Translations under genes and position numbers: made by a program | Shown: one piece after another, positions 1 to 6,759 of the stretch | Layout: the number at the start of each line of letters is the position of its first letter | Numbering within the stretch: position 1 is the first letter of the stretch | Source of the DNA: Microbacteriaceae bacterium | Lineage (GTDB): Bacteria > Actinomycetota > Actinomycetes > Actinomycetales > Microbacteriaceae | Direction of reading: 5' to 3' | Length of the DNA stretch: 10,233 bases | Assembly (NCBI GenBank): GCA_025464125.1 | Contig: JAODLU010000294.1 | Location: 1 to 10,233, forward strand | The notes under the pieces: generated by a model | The model's database searches: none | The model's input: only the letters and a program-made list of their open reading frames with translations | What the model was told of the DNA's origin: nothing

Positions 1-561
1 CAAGGCGCTCGGGGCGAGCCCCGGCCAGCAGGTTTCGTGGTCGAAAGAGGTGGAACGTCACGGCGCCGTGCTCTCCAGCGAGTACGGTGCGATACGGGAT
101 GCCGTGGTCGCCCTCACCCAGGAGGTGTTGAAGTTCCCGAGGCACATGGGCATCCACTCCGGCGGCATGGTGCTCACCCGCCGACCGGTGGGCGAGGTTT
201 GCCCGATCGAGCACGGGCGCATGGACGGGCGCACGGTGCTTCAGTGGGACAAGGACGACTGCGCCTTCATGGGTCTGGTCAAGTTCGACCTGCTGGGCCT
301 CGGCATGCTGAGTGCACTGCAGCACTGTGCGGCCGTCCATGCGGCCATGCTCGATAGGGCAGACCTCACCGACGGGGCGCGCGGTGAGCACCATGCCGCC
401 GGAGTGGATGCCGAGGTGCCTCGGAAACTTCAGTACCTCTTTGGTGAGGGCTATCACCGCATCCGGGATGACGCCCTCCTCGCTCGAAAGCACTGCACCG
501 TGCCGCTCGATCTCTTTTGACCATGCATCCTGCTGGCCGGGGCTCGCCCCCAGTGCCTTCG
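1..561. repeat. Imperfect inverted repeat of dnaE2 sequence (fold-back junction)
   Basis: Bases 1-246 align with the reverse complement of 561-315 without gaps: position x pairs with 561 minus x plus 1 bases, so 21 pairs with 540 and 246 pairs with 315. I count about 46 mismatches in 246 bases, or 81% identity, spread along the arms and mostly at third codon positions. The central 68 bases (247-314) belong only to the left-arm copy (codons WDKDD to LS). The mismatch pattern is that of two functional coding sequences under selection, not of random decay. The right arm may carry on the homology beyond 561, but the left arm is cut by the window edge. Confidence 0.9.
2..322 (+). pseudogene. dnaE2: dnaE2 internal fragment, left arm of the inversion
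   Basis: The frame starting at base 2 is open from the window edge and encodes an internal part of error-prone DNA polymerase DnaE2 (C-family, alpha-subunit type). Recognisable stretches are KALGASPGQQ, LKFPRHMGIHSGGMVLT, EVCPIEHGRMDGRTVLQWDK and LVKFDLLGLGMLSAL. The last contains the third palm aspartate (codon 287-289), equivalent to E. coli PolIII alpha D555 by motif. Family resemblance stops around 320-322. The frame then stays open by chance to a stop at 518-520, but from there it is antisense to the other dnaE2 copy and has no protein meaning. Over the shared 81 codons this copy is about 88% identical in protein to the minus-strand copy, so it is a distinct allele or comes from a related genome, not a simple copy. 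Identification is firm; whether it belongs to this chromosome is unknown. Confidence 0.85.
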
Positions 562-2056
562 CCATATCGCGCACCGCGAACTTTGGGCGGTACTGGATGA
601 CGTTGGCCACCTGTGCCGCGTTCTCCCTGCCGTACTTCGAGTACACGTACTGGATCACCTCCTCCCGCCGGTTCGAATCGAAGTCAACGTCGATGTCTGG
701 CTCTTCTTCGCGCATGCTCGAGAGGAAGCGTTCGAATGGCAGCTTGTAGAAGATGGGATCGACAGCAGTGACATCGAGCAAATAGCAGACAGCTGAGTTG
801 GCTGCCGAGCCCCGTCCCTGGCAGAGGATTCCCCTGTCCCTGGCAAATTTCACAATGTCCCAGACGATGAGAAAGTAGCCAGGAAAGTTTTTGGTCTCAA
901 TCACATCGAGTTCGTGGGCAATGCGCTCCCGGTCTTTTTCCGTGGCATCAGGCAGTTTGCGCGGCACCGCCTCCCAGACGAGATGCTTGAGGTAGCTCAT
1001 TGGCGTGTGCCCACTCGGGACCTTCTGGCCGGGCAGGTCGGGTTTCACTTTCCTGAGCCTGAAACCCAGGTCTTCTGCGAGTATCACCGATCGTTCTACC
1101 GCCCCGGGATAACGGGCAAAACGTGCCCCCATCTCATCGCCAGAACGCAGGTGAGCCGTGCCGGATGCCGGCAACCAGCCGTCGAGGTCGTCGAGACTCC
1201 TGCGGGCGCGCACAGCTGCAAGCGCGCCAGCAAGCCGGTGCTGTTCAGGCCGGGCGTAGTGCACATTTCCCGTCGCAACCACCGGCAGGCCCCGGTTCTC
1301 GGCGATCCTGAAGAGCGCGTCGTTGTGGTCGGTATCGAGTGGGTTGCCGTGGTCGAAGAGTTCGACAATTACGTTGTCGCGGCCGAACAGGTCGACCAGC
1401 CGATCGAGCTCTTTGGCGGCGGCGACGGGGCCGTGCTCGATGAGGGCCTGGCGAACGTGACCTTTTCGGCATCCCGTGAGGATGGCCCAGTGGCCACCAG
1501 CCCTGCCAGCGAGCTGCTGGAGGTTGTAGAAGGGGCGGCCTTTCTGCCCGCCTGCGAGCTGGGCAGCAGTGATCGCACCGGCAAGCCTGTGGTAGCCCTC
1601 CTCGCGCCTGGCGAGCACGAGCAGGTGATTTCCTTCGGGATCTGGCGCACCGTTCTGGGGCCTGGTGAGCCCTACAGACAATTCAGCGCCGAAAACCGTG
1701 CCGATGCGGGGGTGAGCCTCAGCAGCCTCAGCCATGCGGGCGATGCCGTAAAAGCCGTCATGGTCGGTGATGGCGAGGGAGTGCAGGCTGAGACGATCTG
1801 CCTCTTCGAGCAGCTGTTCAGGTGAGGATGCGCCGTCGAGGAAACTGAAGTTGGAGTGCGCGTGCAGTTCAGCGTAGGCAACCGTGCTCTCGACTTTCGG
1901 GGCCTCCAGCACAGGTGGCACATATGCTTCCCGCTTGTTCGACCATGCGGGGCTGTCACCCCCGTCAACGTTTGGTGCCTTCAGGCTGGGCCTCCGACGA
2001 TCGGAAAGTGCCCTCTCGAGTTCCGACCACGGCACCCGCGGGTTATTCCAGCCCAT
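315..2056 (-). CDS. dnaE2: Error-prone DNA polymerase DnaE2, 5' part, interrupted at the inversion junction
   Basis: This is the N-terminal 580 residues of DnaE2, the SOS-induced C-family polymerase that copies damaged DNA with ImuA' and ImuB. I translated the minus strand from 2056 to the junction and found no stop or frameshift. In order: a typical MGWNNPRVPWSELER start; a PHP domain with LHAHSNFSFLDG (H65, H67) and AITDHDGFYG (D98, H99); GRGSAANSAVCYLL; and the palm motif PDIDVDFD with catalytic D456 and D458. The last authentic codons are GRTVLQ (last full codon 317-319). The rest, including the third catalytic Asp and the C-terminal half (family length is roughly 1,050-1,150 residues), is missing. 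The frame stays open to base 1 through unrelated antisense sequence. The start could instead be 2071, where an in-frame ATG gives MGWCLMGW; 2056 is preferred because it gives the family-like N-terminus. It lies 36 bases after imuB in the same operon. No strong ribosome site is visible. Confidence 0.93.
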
Positions 2057-2092
2057 CAGGCACCAGCCCATCGTGAACTAACCCGGGCAACG

Positions 2093-3637
2093 TTAGTCAT
2101 ATCGGGCCTCGACCCACCACAGGTGTCGTTCCAGCACGAGCAGCCACGCGGCCCCGGCGCTATCGACTACCTGGAAGCGCTGCGCACGACGAGCTGATGC
2201 CTCATCCCACCACCGCTCAGCGATCGGCCACGGCCCCGCCCATGCCGAAACTGCGACGAGAGTACGACCGTCGGTGGAAAACCTGTCAGGCACCCCGGAA
2301 AGGATGCCCCGCTCATCCACTTCGATCGCCGCACCCCTGGCATCGAGCACGCTGGCGGGCATCGGAGTCTCGAACACCGTGCCGGGGTTCGGCTCAGGCA
2401 ACCTGCCGGGCCATGGCTGCTTCGACGACCTGCCGGCAAGCTCGCGATCTCCCCACGCCACGAGCGCTGACCTGTCGCGCGGGCTGCGACCGCCCCCGAC
2501 GACTGCAGTGAGCACACCGCCGTGACCGAGCATGCTTTGCACCCTGGAAAGACCGTGATGGATGCGCTCGTCGTAGCCAGTGCCCCAGAGGCCCTGCTCG
2601 TGGTTGCCGATAGCATCTACAGCCTCAGGAACCACCCGCACCCGGGTTATGGGAGAACCAAGGCCGCTGTCAATCGCCCCGCTGCCCTGCAGCTGCCAGC
2701 GAAGCCGGTCCACAACGTCTGCAGCGGTGAATGACTGCGGATGCAGCCAGCTGCGCTCAGATACATCACCGGATTCCGAATCCACCTCGATGCGGATCGC
2801 AGTGCAGACCAGTTTCTCGGCCACCAGGCCCTGGATAAGTCGGTCGGCAGAAATCCTGAAGCCGAACGTCACCTGGTCGATGCGATCGAGCGGCGGCTCG
2901 AAGTCCACGAAACAGTCGAGTTCTGTTGGCGGGGTGCGCGGCACGACAAGTCGGCTGTCGAGCCCGCTGGCGAGGGCGTGCAGGTGCGCGCCAGCAGCAC
3001 CGAAGCGCGCCTCGACGTCTGTCGGTGCAAGCCGGGAGAACTGCCCGAGCGTGCGGATGCCGAGCCGCTGCAGCAGGGTGGCCAGCGCCGTATCGCCGAG
3101 CAGTCGCACTGGCATGGGAGCGAGGAAATCCGCAGCTCCGCCCTCCGGCACGATGGTGATGCGTGCCTGCTTCGGGCTTCTGGCTGCGTGTTCAGCCGTA
3201 AACGCGCCATCGGCGATGCCGACCCTGGCAGCATGAATACCCAGGTCGTGCAGCGCGTCGAGCAGCCAGAGCGCAGCCTCCTCCTCACCGCCGTAGAACT
3301 GTGCAGGCCCTTTCGCACGCACTGCACATGTACCGGGTCGCAGCAGTTGCACCCCCGGCATGGTCTCCTCGATGGCGGCGAGCACTGGTTCGAAGCTGCG
3401 ACTGTCGAGCGCGGCCTCGTAGGGGAGCGTGACCAGGGAAGTGCACCTGGCCTGGGCGTCGCGAACACGCTGGCCTCGACGAACGCCCTCACGTCGCGCT
3501 GCAGCCGAGCAGGCGAATACCTCGCTCTTCTCGATGAGCGCCACCGGTGCGCCGACCGACAGCCCGTGTGCACGCATTGCAGCGAAAACAGGCCAGTCGG
3601 GGCACCAGAGCAGAAGGGTGCGGGTCGGCGCTGTCAT
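2093..3637 (-). CDS. imuB: ImuB, non-catalytic Y-family polymerase homologue
   Basis: The product is 514 residues, the usual size for actinobacterial ImuB. It is the hub of the SOS mutasome, linking DnaE2 and ImuA' to the beta sliding clamp. The N-terminus (LLLWCPDWPVFAAM) and residues 30-240 follow the Y-family fold. The catalytic SxDE motif of DinB-type enzymes is absent: the matching region near residues 98-108 reads LLRPGTCAVRA. Loss of this motif is known for ImuB, so it is presumably catalytically dead. A candidate clamp-binding motif, QGLWG, lies at 348-352, similar in place to the QLPLWG motif of mycobacterial ImuB. The tryptophan-rich C-terminus (ERWWDEA, LERHLWWVEARYD) is typical of the family and in mycobacteria is the partner-binding region. 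The ATG overlaps the imuA' stop in an ATGA, indicating translational coupling. dnaE2 follows after 36 bases. Confidence 0.93.
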   Translation of the reverse strand: MTAPTRTLLLWCPDWPVFAAMRAHGLSVGAPVALIEKSEVFACSAAARREGVRRGQRVRDAQARCTSLVTLPYEAALDSRSFEPVLAAIEETMPGVQLLRPGTCAVRAKGPAQFYGGEEEAALWLLDALHDLGIHAARVGIADGAFTAEHAARSPKQARITIVPEGGAADFLAPMPVRLLGDTALATLLQRLGIRTLGQFSRLAPTDVEARFGAAGAHLHALASGLDSRLVVPRTPPTELDCFVDFEPPLDRIDQVTFGFRISADRLIQGLVAEKLVCTAIRIEVDSESGDVSERSWLHPQSFTAADVVDRLRWQLQGSGAIDSGLGSPITRVRVVPEAVDAIGNHEQGLWGTGYDERIHHGLSRVQSMLGHGGVLTAVVGGGRSPRDRSALVAWGDRELAGRSSKQPWPGRLPEPNPGTVFETPMPASVLDARGAAIEVDERGILSGVPDRFSTDGRTLVAVSAWAGPWPIAERWWDEASARRAQRFQVVDSAGAAWLLVLERHLWWVEARYD

Positions 3638-4449
3638 CCCGTGGCCCCAAACGCGCGGATCTCATGCGCACCGGTCTCGAGCGGAAAGGGGATTGTGGAA
3701 GGCGTGACCCGGCGAAACTGCTGCTTGGGGTCTGGCAGCCACAGCCTGGCACTGCGTGGCCGCCCCATCCTGCTGGTGACCGTGACAGTCACCTGGCGCG
3801 CGCTGAGATGCCCGTGGCCCTGCCCAATGCCTGACCATTCACTTTCGGAGAGGCTGAGCATCGCCTCACTCTGCGGCCAGCTGCCGAGCACGATAAGCGT
3901 GGCGCCTCGCTGGCGAAGGCGGGCGCTGAGCCGGGAGACGCTCGAATCGCTCGCCCGCTTTGGTGGACGGGTGACAACCACCCCGAGCACATCGGCGACC
4001 GCCGCGGTGACGGCAAGCCAGTTCTCGCCGGGATGCGGCACGAGCACCAGCCTGCCAAGGTCAATCCCGAAACCCTGTGCGGCCTCGACCCCGAACTCAG
4101 GCACTCCCACTACCCCGCACCACGAGCCAGCAGCTGAGGGACCGGCGAGCAAGGCCATGACAAGCGTGGCCGAATGGTCGACTGAGTATGCGGCACCCTC
4201 TTTGAGCCCGCCGCCAGGGAGCAGGCCGGCAATTGCAGGATGGGTGTCGATTACGCGGCTGTCGAGAGTGGTCGACTGCATCTGCCGGATGCGATCCTGC
4301 AGTTGGCGTACGGTCTGCGCAGTGGGCGCGCCATCCATTTCGACTGGTCGCGCAGAAGTCCTGACTGGATCTAACGCAGCAGGATCCAACGCAGCAGGAT
4401 CCAACGCAGCAGGATCCAACGCGGAAGCGTTCAGCGCTGCAGGGGTCAT
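3634..4449 (-). CDS. imuA': ImuA', SOS mutasome accessory protein
   Basis: The product is 271 residues from the start chosen here. It is an accessory factor of DnaE2/ImuB translesion synthesis, distantly RecA-like. Family-typical parts are HPAIAGLLPGGGLKEG (70-85), ALLAGPSAAGSWCGVVGVPE (99-118), IDLGRLVLVPHPGENW (129-144), VVVTRPPK (157-164) and GIGQGHGHLSAR (208-219). No intact Walker A is visible; the expected place reads SVDHSATL (89-96). The N-terminus carries a tandem AALDP repeat (residues 9-28). The frame is open upstream to an ATG at 4497, which would add 16 residues, but that would put the LexA operator inside the gene. Position 4449 lies 6 bases after a -10-like hexamer, fitting a leaderless mRNA. 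The stop overlaps the imuB ATG by four bases. Assignment rests on motif resemblance and on operon position. Confidence 0.88.
   Translation of the reverse strand: MTPAALNASALDPAALDPAALDPAALDPVRTSARPVEMDGAPTAQTVRQLQDRIRQMQSTTLDSRVIDTHPAIAGLLPGGGLKEGAAYSVDHSATLVMALLAGPSAAGSWCGVVGVPEFGVEAAQGFGIDLGRLVLVPHPGENWLAVTAAVADVLGVVVTRPPKRASDSSVSRLSARLRQRGATLIVLGSWPQSEAMLSLSESEWSGIGQGHGHLSARQVTVTVTSRMGRPRSARLWLPDPKQQFRRVTPSTIPFPLETGAHEIRAFGATG
4367..4426 (-). repeat. 15-bp tandem repeat in the 5' end of imuA'
   Basis: The unit GGATCCAACGCAGCA (plus-strand reading) occurs at 4367-4381 (one T for C), 4382-4396 and 4397-4411, followed by a partial copy at 4412-4426 that matches over 11 bases. Because 15 is a multiple of 3, each unit adds the pentapeptide AALDP to ImuA' without changing the frame. 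The near-perfect identity of the units, including synonymous positions, indicates recent slippage or expansion, not conserved protein structure. Confidence 0.9.
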
Positions 4450-4455
4450 TGCCCC

Positions 4456-4484
4456 ATATTCGAACATACATTCGAATATGTCAA
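4456..4484 (-). promoter_or_regulatory. Probable imuA' promoter with the SOS box in its spacer
   Basis: On the minus strand a perfect -35 TTGACA (4484-4479) is followed by 17 bases and a -10-like GAATAT (4461-4456). The LexA palindrome fills the whole spacer and the first part of the -10. Six bases separate the -10 from the ATG at 4449, so transcription would start at or within a base of the initiation codon. This is inferred from spacing; the -10 match is only moderate. Confidence 0.6.
4457..4478. promoter_or_regulatory. LexA operator (SOS box) of imuA'-imuB-dnaE2
   Basis: This is a 22-base palindrome with perfect 8-base arms TATTCGAA and TTCGAATA around a 6-base centre CATACA. It contains CGAACATACATTCG, which fits the actinobacterial/Gram-positive LexA box (CGAAC-N4-GTTCG) with one change in the second half-site. 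It sits immediately upstream of the first gene of an SOS mutagenesis operon, which is where LexA control is known in mycobacteria. It predicts repression by LexA and induction after DNA damage. Confidence 0.9.
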
Positions 4485-4527
4485 TTGCCTCCGACATCCA
4501 TACGGCGTGTCGTCACACAGCTGGCTA

Positions 4528-5037
4528 CTAGGCGCTGATTTCGGTCTTGCGGACTTCTTCGATAACGACGGGAGCCGTGCGCCTGTCGCCGAAAACCCAC
4601 CAGCGGTAGAGAGCAAAACGGAACACGGTGCCGAGGGCAAGCCCAACAACATTGGTCGCCAGGTTGTCTGCGATCAAAGAGGTGTGGCCGAGAACGTAAT
4701 GCGAGAACCACAGGCAGGCGAGGGCGATCAGGGAACCGGCAACACTCACCGCGGCAAACTCGACTGCCTCGCGAATCACTGCCGAACGTTCTCCACGGCG
4801 ACGCTCGGTGCGGAAAGTCCAGAACCGGTTACCGATCCAGTTGGCCAGTATGGCGAATGAGGTTGATATGGCTTTCGCGATGATCGGGCCGCCGTGCACG
4901 AGCTGCGGTTCGAGCACAGTTGTTCGCAGCGCGTTGAACACCACGATGTCGATGACCAGCCCAACACCCCCCACCAGCAGGAAGCTCAGCGCCTGGCGCC
5001 CGAGTGCCATCATCTTCGCGTTTTTCACGATTGTCAT
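4528..5037 (-). CDS. GtrA-family membrane protein
   Basis: The product has 169 residues, the usual GtrA size. It has four predicted membrane helices at about 17-37, 51-68, 92-112 and 127-146, and the family's hallmark segments FLLVGGVGLVIDIVVFNAL, SFAILANWIGNRFWTFR and LGTVFRFALYRWWVF. GtrA proteins are thought to help move polyprenyl-phosphate-linked sugars across the membrane, or to assist glycosyltransferases that use them; the exact activity is not settled. The start ATG overlaps the stop of the upstream glycosyltransferase in an ATGA, so the two are co-translated and probably work as a pair on an extracytoplasmic glycan. A 78-base gap containing the SOS promoter separates it from imuA', so it is probably not part of the mutasome operon. 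The charged tail after residue 150 should lie in the cytoplasm or at its face. Confidence 0.9.
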   Translation of the reverse strand: MTIVKNAKMMALGRQALSFLLVGGVGLVIDIVVFNALRTTVLEPQLVHGGPIIAKAISTSFAILANWIGNRFWTFRTERRRGERSAVIREAVEFAAVSVAGSLIALACLWFSHYVLGHTSLIADNLATNVVGLALGTVFRFALYRWWVFGDRRTAPVVIEEVRKTEISA

Positions 5038-6626
5038 GCTGCTCCGTTCGTGAGCTCGAAAATCGTCGTGCGGTTGACCGGAATCTCCCGCACGATGCTG
5101 TAGCCCTGGCGCTCGAGCTCGAGCAGGCCGGTCGGGGTTACCCAGTTACGGTCGTCAGTGTCACCGGTAAACAGTCCGGTGAGTTGCACGGACCAGATCG
5201 TTTTCACACCCGCAAGGGCCGTCTTCGTGGCGGGGGAGTCGAGGGGGGAGACCGTGTCCCACAGCCATGCCCGCTGGGCGTACGGCGTAAGCAGGGCGAC
5301 GTCTTTCAGCCCCGCGTAGTCCTGTGGATACAGGTGCAGGCCAAGGCGAGGGCGGCGCGACGGCCGCACCCCCTGCTCGAACACGACAGCGTCACCAGGA
5401 TGAGAAACAGCGGCGATCTGCTCGGCCACCTCTCGAAGGTCGCTGCCATCGTCCTTCGCATAGGGCTGCCGCTGGCCGACCCAGTCGGGGGCGGAGAGCC
5501 CTACGAGCACGACTACGCCCACGACGAGGGCAACCGACCGGATGCGACGACTGCGACCCGCGGTGACGGCGCGCACGAGCATCCATAGTCCCGTCGCCAT
5601 CAGCAGCGCGACCGCCGGGGTGCTGAACGCCACGTAGCGGAGGTTGAACATGGGGGCGACGAAACGATCGCCGAGCACGAGGGCGACCATGGGTAGGAAG
5701 GCCCAGGAGATGACCAGCACGGCGCTCGAACGGTGCCTGCGCACAATGGCGACGATTCCAAGGATCACGAGCACCCACGCGGGGGCGGCGAACCAGTTGC
5801 CGAACCACTGCTGAACGAAAATTCCGTAGAACGTTACATAGCTGCGATGGGCGAGGAACCCGATCTGGTCATGCTCGCTGAGACCGAGGATGAGCACCGG
5901 AGTGGCGAGCACGGCGGCGAGAGCTGCCCCGATGAACCAGCGCTTCAGGTGCATCCGCCCCTCGGAACTCGACAGTATGAACAATGCGTGCACCGCAGCC
6001 AGGAGCACCAGGTAGAGGAAAACGTAGATGCCGAGAGAGAGCAGCACGCCGTATGCCAGCCATGGCAGCAGGCGTCTCTCACCGCGACGAACCAGCGCCA
6101 GGAGCAGCACGGTCAGCCAGGCGGCGATAGCTATGCCGATCGCGTACGAGCGCGCCTCGCTGCCGACGTTGAAGACCCTTGGCAGCACCGCCATGACGAT
6201 CGCTGAGAGGGTGGCTATGCGGCTCGTGAAAAGCATTCGGCCGAGTACGAACACCCCGGCCACTGCTATACCCGCAGCTACAGCCGACGGAAAGCGGACC
6301 GAGATTTCGGATGCGCCAAAAACGTCGATCCAGAGGTGCAGGAAGACGTAATAGGTGCCGTGCACCGCGTCCACCTTGCCGAGCTCTGACCAGAGTGTGG
6401 CGAATGGGCGCTCGGCCGACATGACGCTTGCGGCCTCGTCGCCCCAGAAGGACGGGATCCACGACCCGACGAAAGAAACGACAAACCCGATCAGGCCAAA
6501 CGCCAGTGCTCCGGGTTTGCGACCGGCGACCCTGAGGAGGCGCGCCCCGGCGGTGCGTGGGGATACAGCGGTTGGGGATGCGGTACCGAGTGGTGCGGCG
6601 GTACGCGCGACTGTCTCGTTGCTCAC
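5034..6626 (-). CDS. Polytopic membrane glycosyltransferase, GT39/ArnT-like (GT-C fold)
   Basis: The product has 530 residues and starts at a GTG. After a 40-residue cytoplasmic leader there are about ten or more hydrophobic helices between 41 and 370, then a soluble C-terminal domain of about 150 residues. The first extracytoplasmic loop has PSFWGDEAASV with the acidic pair D63-E64, followed by VDAVHGTYYVFLHLW (D86, H89) and RFPSAVAAG. These are hallmarks of GT-C enzymes that take a sugar from a polyprenyl-phosphate donor. EARSYAI (158-164) is also family-typical. It likely transfers a sugar, possibly mannose, to a protein or cell-wall glycan on the outer face. The acceptor and the sugar cannot be read from sequence. 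It forms an operon with gtrA (ATGA overlap). The ribosome site is weak (GAGG close to the start). Confidence 0.85.
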   Translation of the reverse strand: MSNETVARTAAPLGTASPTAVSPRTAGARLLRVAGRKPGALAFGLIGFVVSFVGSWIPSFWGDEAASVMSAERPFATLWSELGKVDAVHGTYYVFLHLWIDVFGASEISVRFPSAVAAGIAVAGVFVLGRMLFTSRIATLSAIVMAVLPRVFNVGSEARSYAIGIAIAAWLTVLLLALVRRGERRLLPWLAYGVLLSLGIYVFLYLVLLAAVHALFILSSSEGRMHLKRWFIGAALAAVLATPVLILGLSEHDQIGFLAHRSYVTFYGIFVQQWFGNWFAAPAWVLVILGIVAIVRRHRSSAVLVISWAFLPMVALVLGDRFVAPMFNLRYVAFSTPAVALLMATGLWMLVRAVTAGRSRRIRSVALVVGVVVLVGLSAPDWVGQRQPYAKDDGSDLREVAEQIAAVSHPGDAVVFEQGVRPSRRPRLGLHLYPQDYAGLKDVALLTPYAQRAWLWDTVSPLDSPATKTALAGVKTIWSVQLTGLFTGDTDDRNWVTPTGLLELERQGYSIVREIPVNRTTIFELTNGAA

Positions 6627-6759
6627 CTCGCACCCCGTTCGCTGGCTGGATTCCAGTGCGCCGGCCTCCAGTGCCCTGGATTCCGATCACCTCTGGGTCC
6701 ATCGTGGCCGCAGGGTCCTGACGGTCAGCTTGGATTCAGGCCGTTGGGGATGAGAGATC
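6627..6759. promoter_or_regulatory. Gap between sensor kinase and glycosyltransferase with repeated TGGATTC
   Basis: The 133-base gap contains no credible gene. The heptamer TGGATTC occurs at 6647-6653, 6677-6683 and 6731-6737 on the plus strand; the first two lie exactly 30 bases apart. The first copy is part of the odd palindrome CTGGA-T-TCCAG (6646-6656), and TCCAG-TGCC-CTGGA follows at 6668-6681. They could be a regulator's binding sites or transcript structure in the glycosyltransferase leader. No clear -35/-10 pair or terminator was found, so the glycosyltransferase may have its own promoter here or may be read through from the kinase operon. Confidence 0.3.

Noticed and set aside
50..520. 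A complete 156-residue plus-strand gene
   Set aside because: The first about 90 codons are an internal DnaE2 piece that is open beyond the window edge, and the rest is antisense to the other dnaE2 copy.
1..561. Transposon end, invertible switch or IS element causing the inverted repeat
   Set aside because: The arms are coding sequence of one conserved polymerase with synonymous differences; no transposase, invertase, target duplication or recombination site is visible.
914..1825. 303-codon open frame on the plus strand
   Set aside because: It lies antisense to the intact, well-conserved dnaE2 frame; long antisense frames are common in GC-rich coding DNA, and it has no recognisable protein features.
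4450..4497. Longer imuA' start at 4497
   Set aside because: The additional 16 codons coincide with the LexA palindrome and promoter; the 4449 start fits a leaderless mRNA better.
2741..4531. 596-codon open frame on the plus strand
   Set aside because: It is antisense to imuB and imuA', both of which have clear family motifs. The translation shows low-complexity, Arg/Ser/Pro-rich composition typical of a shadow frame.
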